DNA from: Podospora comata
Lineage: Eukaryota; Ascomycota; Sordariomycetes; Sordariales; Podosporaceae
Assembly: GCA_017354895.1 (NCBI GenBank)
Contig: CP071493.1
Location: forward strand, 1,860,001-1,924,000
DNA: 64,000 nucleotides
Direction of reading: 5' to 3'
Part shown: one piece after another, positions 10,217-19,563 of the stretch
Layout of the letters: each line of letters opens with the position of its first letter
Numbering within the stretch: position 1 is the stretch's first letter
Made by a program: the position numbers and the translations under genes
The notes under the pieces: model-generated
The model's input: only the letters and a program-made list of their open reading frames with translations
Told to the model about the DNA's origin: nothing
The model's database searches: none

Positions 10217-12537
10217 ATGTCGACAATACAGCAACTCAAAAACTTCATCCGTCATGGTATGTAGTTTGTCCCCTCTCGGCTGGGCTGTTTTGTGCGCCGC
10301 CAGCACCGGGAAGCAGGTGCTGCAGACCACAGCGTGCGACTGCTACTCAGTGGCTTCGTCCCAAATAACGGAACTCGAAACTGATGTCACCGTCACTGTC
10401 ACAGGCAAACAAGCTCGAGCCGCCAATGCTGACGACTCTGCCCGCACAAAACATGAGCACTCTCCTCCCCATTCGCAAGCCCATGCGAAGCAGCACAATA
10501 TGGCGCCAGCAGTTTCGGAGCCTGTGTACGGAGCGGGTGCCCCACGACAAAACCACGTCGATGCCTATTCGACTGCCGGAGATGCCCAAAACAGAGTGGC
10601 CCAGGCCGGCCATGTAGCCGCGCACCATGTCGAACCAGCCCAGGGTGTCAGCAGCAAGACAAAGAAGAGGGTACCTGACGAAAACATCGCCAAGTTGGTC
10701 GCCGAAGAGAATGCCGACAAGAATAAGCTTCCGAGGTATCAAGGTCTCGAGCGCTGGCAACTTGTTGAAAAGATGGGAGACGGCGCCTTCAGCAACGTAT
10801 ACCGCGCCCGCGACCTGCAAGGCCAACACGGAGAGGTGGCCATCAAGGTCGTTCGCAAGTTCGAGATGAACAACATGCAGGTACGTGATATAGCCTGATT
10901 CCAGCCTCTTCTTCGTTCCTACCCACGCTTCCCTCTTCTCCTCTCCTATCCTCTCCCTTCATTTCCTCTCTTTTTGTTTTTTCTTTTCCTCCAAGTCCCC
11001 CTTACCAACATGCGGGACCCGTTTTAGAGCAACAAGCATCTCCATCCGGATTTCAAGCCAAAGGCTCCTAAAGCAGCAGAGGTGCGAGAAATTTCTTTTC
11101 CTTTGTCCCAAGCGCTGTGTTTGTATTCGCACTTCCTGTTGCAAGCGCATATGCTCAGTCTCTGTGTTCTCAGTGAACTAACCGCCTGCTTAGCGGGCAA
11201 ACATTCTCAAAGAAGTTCAGATTATGAAGCAACTCGACCACCCCAATATTGTCAAGTTGATCGACTTTTCCGAGTCCCAGCACTATTACTTTATTATTCT
11301 GGAGCTGGCTCCAGGTGGCGAGCTGTTCCATCAGATCGTTCGCCTGACCTACTTCAGCGAGGAGCTCTCCCGTCATGTTATCGTCCAAGTGGCCAAGGCA
11401 CTTGAGCACCTCCACGAAGAAAAGGGAATCGTTCATCGGTAGGTAGTCTCGTGAACTCCTCGTGGCTTGGCAGTCGTTGTTTGTTAACAATCTACCAGTG
11501 ATATCAAGCCTGAAAATATTCTTTTCAGCCCAATCCCGATGGTGCCCTCGAAGCACCCGAAGCCCAAGCAACCGGGCGACGAGGACAAGGTAGACGAGGG
11601 AGAGTTCATCAAAGGGGTGGGTGCTGGCGGTATTGGCCAGATCAAAATCGCAGACTTTGGCCTCTCCAAGATTGTTTGGGATAACCAGACCATGACGCCA
11701 TGCGGTACTGTTGGTTATACCGCTCCCGAAATCGTGAAAGATGAGCGGTACTCAAAGTCAGTTGATATGTGGGCGCTTGGCTGTGTGCTTTACACCATGT
11801 TGTGCGGTTTCCCGCCATTCTACGACGAGAGTATCGAGGTGCTCACCGAGAAGGTTGCCAAGGGGCAATACACTTTCCTCTCCCCTTGGTGGGATGACAT
11901 CAGCAAGTCGGCCCAGGATTTGATCTCACATCTTCTCTGCGTCGATCCCGAGCAGCGATACACCATCAAGGAGTTCTTGGCTCATCCCTGGATTCGCGAG
12001 TCTGGTCCTACACCACGTGACGAGAAGAAGTCGGCCATGTCGTCAGACGGTGTTTTGAGGGCGTTCGATGCCACCAAGCTTGTGGACGGCGACAAGCGCT
12101 ACGACTTCCGCTCGCCTGCTGCGGTCAATCTGCGTGAGGTGTTTGACGTTGGATACGCAGTCCACAGACAGGAAGAAGAGGGCAAAAGAAGGAAGCAAAT
12201 TGGTGGAAAGGCTGGCGTTGATCGCCTTGCCGAGCTGGATGAAGATGCTGAGATGGAGGAGGCACCTGCAGGCTCGACTCAGCAAATCGAGCAAAGCATG
12301 CGCAACACTCAGATTAAGGATCACGAGCAGCGCGGGCGCGACCGATCTCGGAAACCCCATCCTCCGCCTGCCGCGGCTGAGCAGAAGGGTTATGGTCAGC
12401 ATTCGGCTACTGTCGCCGCCGCCGCAAGACAGCAAGTTCGCGAACGTCAACGACAGAAGGGTGTTTTCGAGTTGAACCTTGATGGAGCTACATTATTGGG
12501 ACGTCGCGGTGCAAAGCCTGCGACTCGGGTGGCATAG
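10217..12537 (+). CDS. rck2: MAPK-activated Ser/Thr kinase, RCK2/Srk1 family (5 exons)
   Basis: Spliced as 10217-10256, 10405-10880, 11028-11081, 11194-11438 and 11499-12537; all phases match, giving 617 residues. The CAMK-type kinase domain has the Gly loop MGDGAFS (138-143), VAIK Lys161, HRDIKPEN (Asp273), ADFGLSK (Asp324), TPCGTVGYTAPE, and GFPPFYDE followed by LSPWWDDIS. A 35-residue insert with KPKQPGDEDKVDEGEF between HRD and DFG is, from memory, a hallmark of fungal RCK2/Srk1. These kinases act downstream of the HOG/Sty1 stress MAPK and modulate translation and cell-cycle re-entry. A 13-codon first exon (MSTIQQLKNFIRH) is split from the rest by a 148-nt intron. The C terminus is basic and low in complexity, with RRGAKPATRVA before TAG. 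Coding potential continues past that stop (separate entry). Confidence 0.92.
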
Positions 12538-12747
12538 AGAGCTCCGGAGCACGAGGATGTCCGCGGGGAGGATAGGTTGCAGACAGGCGACGGCAGCGTC
12601 AGCCCTTCTGTGCGGCCAGAGGAACTTCCAACACCAATGTTGGAGGTGCCACCAGAGGTTGAGTTCTCTGCTAATGACCTCAAGGCCTTGGCAGAGACTG
12701 TCAGCATCAATGTGAGGGATGGCAGCGAAGGGAATTCGAGGGAGTAA
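12538..12747 (+). other. In-frame 69-codon extension after the kinase TAG
   Basis: Directly after the kinase stop (TAG 12535-12537) the same frame stays open for 69 codons to TAA (12745-12747). It reads acidic, protein-like sequence such as RPEELPTPMLEVPPE and FSANDLKALAETVSI, with C/G-rich third positions. No plausible intron removes the TAG: the only nearby GT before the TAG acceptor leaves 29 nt. It may be a true C terminus cut off by a recent nonsense change, a readthrough product, a base error, or chance. Confidence 0.5.
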
Positions 12748-13513
12748 CATGGGTTATGGAGTTATGCGTCGGTGGGACTGGAAGTGGTGCATTTCTGGTA
12801 AAGCGTGTGACGGGTAGACACTCTAGGAGGACATGGGCTTCAAGTACAGCTCGGGTGCTCTCTTCTCTGCATCAATTTCTTCTTCTTTTCTTCAGGCAAT
12901 GCATTGCGGTTTCGGTGTAGTGTAAAGGCACCCTATATGAGAGATATCATGGGCGGTGTTAGCGGCAATCGTTCTTAGTTTACTGTCAATACTTCAAAAC
13001 TCACTGGATCATTTTGTCGTGACACATGATGAGCTCTCCGTTCAATGGCCGCCACATGGCTTCTTGGAGTTTCGAGTGTGGTACCCCAGATCTCTTGTCT
13101 CGGACAGTCCTCAATATCGATCAAAGGGGGTTTTACCCGAAACCATGTCTCATTTGGATCCATGGCAGTAGAACAATGGGTGGATGCAGGGATTCACATG
13201 TAAATGGAACACCATTCCGTTCCTGTGCCCTCTCGTCTTCCATTTGGGAGAATTTCATACTCTAAATACCTTGGTCCATTCCATGAAATTGAAACGAAAT
13301 TGTCATTACTGCCTCTCAACAACCCTTAAATTCCTACTGTGAAATGTTGGCAGGCGACAATCGACTGGCGATTCCAGTCAGAACTCCTTCGTGGATGTGC
13401 ATTTGTAGAGATTCTTTCACGTATATATCTTCTTGGGGATCTTCTCCTGTCAAGAACTGTCTAACCAGATCCCCGCCGTTCCTTTACTCGTCTCCTGACT
13501 ACTCACCGTTGCC
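12748..13513. other. Intergenic
   Basis: 3' flank of the kinase and promoter of the next gene. No coding frame recognised. Confidence 0.4.
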
Positions 13514-15235
13514 ATGGCTGACTTAACCAACACCTTCCCAGCCTTCTCCCTCGCCGGGGTTGCCAATGCAAATGGCTACTGCAGTCTCGCTCTGGCAGAG
13601 GCGGTACTGGGATGCGGGACCCTTCATATCGATCTTGGGGGCACCTCGTTCAGGGCTGATATTCTGCCTGACAGAATCATCATCTCTGCTACTGAACCGC
13701 TTGAGGAGGATGCTTTTCGTGCAGAGGGCAGCTCCACCACCGAGACCACCGAGACGACAAGCAGTGTGACAGGAGTTTCTTCTTTAGTATACCGATTCGC
13801 ACCACCAGCTGGTCCGGGTGGGCTGTTGTGGGCGCTTGACCTGCAGCAGGCCTCTACGTCCACGATTCGATCGACTGTGACATCTACCCGGACGAGCACG
13901 AGGACTTCGAAGTCGACTTCTACTTCTACCTCGACTAGGACTTCGACCAGGCCGACGACTTCAACTTTGACGGTTAGGGCTACTTCGACATCTACTGCCA
14001 GGTCTACTTCGACCGTGAGGCCAACCACAACCATCAGATCAACTTCGACCTCGACAAGAACCTCGACCAGGACCTCCACGTCCACCTCGACATCCACCGT
14101 AACTCGGAGATTCCCCTTTCTAACAATCGGCAGAAGTGCCGCTTCGTCAACCGTTGCACCCGCAGCCATCACCGGCCCCAATTTCCCTGGCGCCCCTCGC
14201 TTCCCTCCAGGAAGAACACTCCATACCTCGTCGTCCTCCTCCTCTCCTGCAACTGCCCCCGTAGCACCGCCCGTCTCCCCAACACGACTCCCCGCTCAAG
14301 ATCTCCTATCCCTCCACGGGGTCCTCAACACCATCCTCGGCCGACGCTTCTACCGCGCCAAGGCACAAGACAAGGACGAACCCGAGCTCAACACCCCCAA
14401 AGGCAGCAGCAACCTCCCCGGCCCCATCCCTCCTGCCACTCAGGCCGAGGGCGACCAGCCCGATCTGGCCAAAAATGCCACCGAACTCATCTCCTCGTCT
14501 TGCCCCTGGCCTGGCGTGTCCAAGCTCCTCGACATCAACATCGATCTTGACGTTTATCTCGACATTCTTGGCGGTTCGGCTTCTTCGTCTGGTGGTGGTG
14601 GTGGTCTTGTCTCTGCTTTGCTTGATGGGATTCTCGGTCGGCGGGAACGGAAGGCAAAGGCTGAGGAGAAGGCTGGGGAGGCGAGGGAAAGGGCTCAGGA
14701 GCTCAGGGACCGTCTCAGGGCTGGTGCTCGGGAGAAAAAGGAGCGGGTGTTGAAGAAGAGGTATGAGGCTAGGTGTGGTGCTGTTCTTGCTGTTCCCGCT
14801 GCTGTCTCGTCAGCTGCTCCTTCGGCAACAAGCACCGGGGCTGCTCCTCCTCTCCGTCCTGCCAAGGGTAATAACCGGCTGAGTCGGCCTGAGCTGCCAG
14901 CGGGGGAGGTCACTGAGACGGTTGTTACTGTTGAGGAGGTCAGTGAGGAGGTTGTGGTGGAGGAGTGTATTCTGACGTGTGAGCGGGCGTCGGTGGAGGC
15001 GAGTGTCGAGGCTGGGGAGGTGAGGGGGTGTCTTGGGGTTACGGTGAGGAGGAGGGGGGGGGTGGATAATTGTGTGTATTTTGTTGGTGGGGTGGAGGTG
15101 GTGGATTTGGAGGTTGTGTTGTTGATTGAGGAGGAGGTTCAGGGTGGTAGATTGGGTGAGGAGGTGGACGAGGATCTGAGGAGCGATTCTTTTGTTCCTG
15201 TTGGGAGGGTTGGAGGGAGTAGGATTTCTTTATGA
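13514..15235 (+). CDS. Thr/Ser/Arg-repeat protein of unknown function
   Basis: 573-codon uninterrupted frame starting MADLTNTFPAFSLAG. I recognise no domain. Residues 1-110 are compact with three Cys. Residues 114-198 are almost pure Thr/Ser with regularly spaced Arg (STRTSTRTS type). Residues 199-300 are Pro/Ser-rich. About 370-420 form a charged helical segment (GRRERKAKAEEKAGEARER), and the last 100 residues are Glu/Val-rich with Cys. No signal peptide is visible, although the Thr/Ser block resembles O-glycosylated stalks of secreted fungal proteins, so an upstream exon with a signal could be missing. The third-position preference changes from C to G/T along the gene; the last 250 bases are G/T-rich and may not all be exon. 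Confidence 0.55.
   Translation: MADLTNTFPAFSLAGVANANGYCSLALAEAVLGCGTLHIDLGGTSFRADILPDRIIISATEPLEEDAFRAEGSSTTETTETTSSVTGVSSLVYRFAPPAGPGGLLWALDLQQASTSTIRSTVTSTRTSTRTSKSTSTSTSTRTSTRPTTSTLTVRATSTSTARSTSTVRPTTTIRSTSTSTRTSTRTSTSTSTSTVTRRFPFLTIGRSAASSTVAPAAITGPNFPGAPRFPPGRTLHTSSSSSSPATAPVAPPVSPTRLPAQDLLSLHGVLNTILGRRFYRAKAQDKDEPELNTPKGSSNLPGPIPPATQAEGDQPDLAKNATELISSSCPWPGVSKLLDINIDLDVYLDILGGSASSSGGGGGLVSALLDGILGRRERKAKAEEKAGEARERAQELRDRLRAGAREKKERVLKKRYEARCGAVLAVPAAVSSAAPSATSTGAAPPLRPAKGNNRLSRPELPAGEVTETVVTVEEVSEEVVVEECILTCERASVEASVEAGEVRGCLGVTVRRRGGVDNCVYFVGGVEVVDLEVVLLIEEEVQGGRLGEEVDEDLRSDSFVPVGRVGGSRISL
13853..14107 (+). repeat. Degenerate coding microsatellite (Thr-Ser-Thr-Arg)
   Basis: About 255 bases built from imperfect ACTTCGACC / ACCTCGAC-like units, encoding residues 114-198 of the overlapping protein. 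The units are not identical in length, so this is low-complexity coding repeat rather than a clean minisatellite. Confidence 0.7.
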
Positions 15236-16236
15236 TGAGGTGGGCGATGTGAAGATGTCTCTGTTTTTGGGTCGATTTTTCCTATGTTGAAGTAATTGAA
15301 GGAGGCTTTGTTTTGGGAGTCTTTGGGTTTGGAAATGCAAAGGGTAATGGATAGGTTGAATAACGATATCATTAGCATCTTTGTCGTTCAGACCTGTGGA
15401 GCCATGTTGCAATTGCCCCTGTCGAGCATGGAGCCGAAGAAATCAGGGTCCAGGGATCTGACTATTTGGGCATGGATCACCACAATCTGCAACTACAACA
15501 AGGCAACCGACATAATTTTGGGCAGATCAAGGAAAATTCCATGTTTTTTGCTTGGAATCTCGTGTTTGGAGGCAACATATACCTAAGAGATTGCCAACAG
15601 TCTTTGCACTTCTTATTACCCTTACATCGAATTGAACGTTGGTCCTAAGAGACATATTCAATCCTGATACCTTTTAGGCTAGCAACGGCGCTCTTGGACT
15701 TGGCTGCATGCATGCTAGAGCCAACGGTCTGGGTGACGACACAATTGCCAGCGGCCACGGGAGTCAGGCATGACTTTATGAGTTATTCAGTCCATACCGG
15801 GCTTATGACATCTGGTTTGACTCTCTTCAGCTTCAGGTCTGTCTTCATGGCATCTGCAGGGTACCAACTCAATCATTATCTTGAGGAGTTGTTCCTTCTC
15901 AGATATTCAACCTCGGCTCCACAGCCTCCCGAGACACCGTTCCAGTCCCCCGGTTTGGGAAGGACAGAGTTTCCGCTACTTCTCTTAGCCTCCTGCGGAA
16001 CAAAGCTTAATACAAGGGATCAGACACACGCCAGAAGAAAAAAAAAGGAAAGATCCAACACCAACCACCACGACGCTCACACCACGGGGGAACAAACTTG
16101 ATCTATTCCCATCTCAGTAAATCCCTTGCCTTTCGTCCGAGAGCCTGCTCCTCCGTCCCATCACTCATCAACTCATCGCCCCGAGCCGGTCTCCTATTCA
16201 TCACACCATAAACACTCTCGGCGAACAACAATAAAA
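15236..16236. other. Intergenic
   Basis: Several frames of 60-135 codons occur, but none has a domain, a signal or consistent codon bias. A purine-rich tract with a nine-A run (about 16,036-16,048) precedes the promoter of the small secreted protein. Confidence 0.35.
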
Positions 16237-16530
16237 ATGAAGCCACAAACCCTCCTCTCAACCCTCCTCTTCACAACCACAGCCACATCCACGACACTAA
16301 CCCTGAACGAAGACGGTAACTTTCCCGAAATCTGCACACAAACCTGCCGGAAAGCGCTCCACCTCGCCAACGCGGTACAAGGCTGGGGGAGAAGACTGTG
16401 CGCGCCAGGGTCTGACTTTATGAGCTACAAATTCGAGTGCTGGGTTTGCATCGCCATCAGCGGTGGGGGGACCACGAGGGGGACCGAGTTTGAGGATGTG
16501 GGGAGGATGTGTAGGGAATATATGCCGTGA
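16237..16530 (+). CDS. Small secreted cysteine-containing protein (effector-like candidate)
   Basis: 97-residue frame. The Met at 16237 (context ATAAAAATGAAG) starts a signal-peptide-like N terminus, MKPQTLLSTLLFTTTATST. The mature part carries six Cys (ICTQTC, RLCAPG, FECWVC, RMCREY). Small size, a secretion signal and even Cys number fit the broad class of fungal secreted proteins, but no family is recognised. An upstream in-frame Met at 16126 would add 37 hydrophilic residues ahead of the signal and is less likely. It could be a chance frame. Confidence 0.5.
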   Translation: MKPQTLLSTLLFTTTATSTTLTLNEDGNFPEICTQTCRKALHLANAVQGWGRRLCAPGSDFMSYKFECWVCIAISGGGTTRGTEFEDVGRMCREYMP

Positions 16531-17083
16531 GGGTGGATTTGCTTGCTGTTGTGGGGAAAGAGGAATAATGAAATGGTGGCTTGGGATTGATTGGGCTTGG
16601 GAGAGGGGAGGTAATTAATGATGGATGGGGTGGGACGGAACACAACTTTGCTGGAACCAAGGATGGGTGGCCGTTAAAGATGAGACAACCTTTACTGAGC
16701 CCCCTGCTTATCTGACGAAGGCACAACCTCCCCCCACCTCCCCCTTATATAGAATTCTGCTCTACTCCGAAGGGCAAATTTTAAGGTTGAAAAATATTTA
16801 ATATGCCTTAAAAGATTGTTGAAAGACCTCAAATGATAATTCAAAAGCCTTTAGAGAAGCTAAGAGGCCTCAAAAGATTACTTGAAGGCACAGCCATGCA
16901 TCCAGAAAGAACAAAAGGACGTGTATTAACTGGTGAAAGTACAACTGTCGCTAAAACTAAACTTCGCTATGTACCTAATCCATCCGAGTACACCTGCTGG
17001 CCTCCCTTCAAAGTCTACCGGCCGTCAAGCCACACACAACTCTCACAAAGAACGGCAGTATACGACGCTGGATTTCGCTGCCA

Positions 17084-18061
17084 TCACAGCTGAGGGGCTT
17101 GGTGATTGCAGTGAGGCGGGGCAATTTCGCTACGGAAAAGAAAGGCTCTTTGGACGTTGAATGATATGTTGGTGATGTGGCTTACAGTATGGTTCACAAA
17201 GTGTTCCATGCTCTCAGACTTCGGGCAGGGCTGGCAATTATTCAACAAAGGCTGGCCGCAATTCAATAAAAGCTGGCCGCACTGGAAAGGACAGTTTTCC
17301 CACGCTCTGCGGCCGTGTACATGGTAGTGGTCTCGATAGAAGTGTGACCTCAACTCTTCCTTCTCTTCATAGATAGTGCCGAATGGACAGGTTACCAACG
17401 GGCAAAACAAATACCCAAGTTTGTGTGTAGCACCCTCGCACGCTTCCCAGTGTTGAATTGGCCATTTGGGCGCTTTCCTGGCACAACAAAAGACTGTCGA
17501 CATGCGGAGGGAGAGGCATGTAGCCAACCGAATCTTGATCACGTTTCTGCATATGGGATTGTGTGACGCGATCAAGGCGTATATTTGTCTGTACAGATAT
17601 ACTGCGCTGGCGTCGAGGTCTATTCGATTCCATATAGTTGGTGGGAATATGTAGTAGTCGAAACGGCGGAGCTTGTCGGTTTCCTTGTGCAAGGACTGGA
17701 GTTGCCCCTCAAGTTCCTTTCACCACTGCCAAACTTTGTCATCTGTGCAGGTCGAATATCCTGACGTAGATAGTGATGAGTTGGAGCTTATTCCAAGGGG
17801 GTCACGGTTGGACATACTCTCTAGCACTCTTTTTATGCACAAAAGGCGGTATAATATAGCATGACGGATATCATTGTAATTTGCCGCTCTGGTGTTCAAG
17901 GAATCAGGCAAGCTTGACGTGACTACCTCCTGGTCTACCCATTGCTGCAATCGTTTTCTCCATCTCGGTTCCTAGTTTTGGTCGAATGGCCGGTTGATAG
18001 CTGGAGACAAAGCCTCAAGAGCACTTTTGAGTATCAACAAGTCGTTGCCATAGGGGGGCAT
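17084..18061 (-). pseudogene. Decayed C2H2-like zinc-finger gene
   Basis: One minus-strand frame runs from Met 18061 (MPPYGNDLLILKSALEALS) to a stop at 17084, about 325 codons, broken by only two in-frame stops: TAG at 17972-17974 and TGA at 17720-17722. Protein character continues across both (PRWRKRLQQWVDQEVV after the first, KELEGQLQSLHKETDKLRR after the second). The C-terminal part has a zinc-finger-like CPLVTCPFGTIYEEKEELRS followed by HFYRDHYH, and a second CGQ..C..H..H set ending VNHTVSHI. This layout resembles fungal genes with N-terminal helices and C-terminal degenerate C2H2 fingers, which are presumed nuclear. There is no frameshift, so the lesions look young. Unannotated introns containing the stops are possible but unlikely, since coding sense continues through both sites. 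Confidence 0.6.
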
Positions 18062-18682
18062 GATTGAATGATTAATATAACTTATTGCTGAGGGAAAGTC
18101 GCTGTGGATTTGAGTTCAAAGTAAACATCCGATGCTAGGTTGACCTGATGTGACCTGAGCTGAGGGAAATTGACGAGAACGTTGGAGAATCGTGGATTCC
18201 ATTCAAATTCTGTTATCTGTCGCCTGTGCCGCCTTTTCCTCCCTAAATTACTTGCGCTTTCCGTTTCCCAAATCCAAACAGCAGGCAAAGACCGGCCAAA
18301 GCAGAATAGTGATTGACAAATGGAAGCAGCAAAACCCGAGGGTTAGGGCTGAATCTATTCCGGAGGTTGCATCCCTAAATCCGAAAGCCGAACTCAAGCA
18401 CTACATTGACCCGTCTGTAATCTGTTGACTCGGGAAGCAGCAAGCCAGGAGGTCGCTCTCCTCATTCACATCCCGCCGCCATGTCAGCATCTTACATCTC
18501 ACCCCCTCCTAGATCATCCCATTTACGCGTTCACATCCCGGAGTTACTACACACTATTCTCCATCAACAAAAGTTCCAATAAAAACACTGCCACGGCATA
18601 AATAATCCACTGTCTACAACACACTCACAACCCAACGATTGAACCCCTTCTAGCTACCTACCCAAACCCCAACCCCCCAACC

Positions 18683-19490
18683 ATGTCCCTCACAGGCAAA
18701 GTCCTCCTCATAACAGGCGGAACGAAAGGCATCGGCCGCGCCACCGTCCACCGCGCAGCCTCCCTCGGCGCCTCCATCGTCTTCTCCTACCTCTCCCCAA
18801 CAAGCAGCACTACCGCCTCCGAAATCGTCACCCAATCCGGCGGTCCCTCCCGCCTCCTCGCCATCCAAGCAGACGCCTCCAAATTAGACCATATTGACAA
18901 GCTTGTCCACGCTGCCGTGGACAAGTTTGGCAAAATCGACATCGTCGTCCCCAACGGTACACATTACCCCCTTTCCCTGACGAAACTTCGCGCTGACGGG
19001 CTTTTTATTAGCTGGAATAATGGGCATGGTCGACCTCGCCCACGCAACAGAAGACTCCTACGACGCTCACTTCAACCTCAACGTCAAGGGCGCGCTTTTC
19101 CTGGTGCAAAAGGCTCTGCCTTACTTCCCACCTGAGGGCGGGAGGGTCATCTTCATCTCGACCGGTCTCAACACGGCGAGTGGGGTAAGTCCGGGCTATC
19201 TGATCTATGTCGCGACAAAAGGGGCCATCGACCAAATGACCCGGGCTCTGTCAAAGGATTTGGCCAAGAGGAATATTACCGTCAATGCTGTTGCACCTGG
19301 ACCAACAGGGACGGACTTGTTCTTTGAGGGCAAGTCGGAGCAGATTGTCAATTTTTTGAAGGATCAGAGTCCCTTTGGACGTTTGGGAGAGCCTCAAGAA
19401 ATCGCCAATGTGATTTTATGGCTGGCATCAGAAGAAAGCAAGTGGGTGTCGGGACAGATCATCAGGGTGAATGGTGCCAACATGGTGTAA
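18683..19490 (+). CDS. Short-chain dehydrogenase/reductase, classical type (2 exons)
   Basis: Exons 18683-18956 and 19012-19490 (55-nt intron GTACAC..TTATTAG) give 250 residues, a standard classical SDR length. Motifs: TGGTKGIG cofactor loop (11-18), the NLNVKG segment, catalytic Ser141 (FISTGL), Tyr157/Lys161 (YVATKGA), TVNAVAPGPTGTDLF, and a C-terminal WVSGQIIRVNGANMV. It is close to bacterial-style 3-oxoacyl-ACP reductase-like or versicolorin-reductase-like SDRs, but the substrate cannot be assigned. It converges with the transporter gene, with only 73 bp between stops. The SDR/transporter pair could be functionally linked, though nothing else supports a cluster. Confidence 0.9.
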
Positions 19491-19563
19491 GTCAAGACAT
19501 CAGTGGTGTATTGATGGGTGTGGTAAATGATCTCAGATGTTGCTCTTCCCACCCTTGAGTCAA

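Noticed and set aside
13853-14107. CRISPR-like or minisatellite array
   Set aside because: Units are irregular, code in one frame and have no spacers; it is low-complexity coding DNA in a eukaryote.
13624-14181. 185-codon minus frame of Val/Glu/Asp repeats
   Set aside because: Antisense of the Thr/Ser/Arg repeat; repetitive composition explains the open frame.
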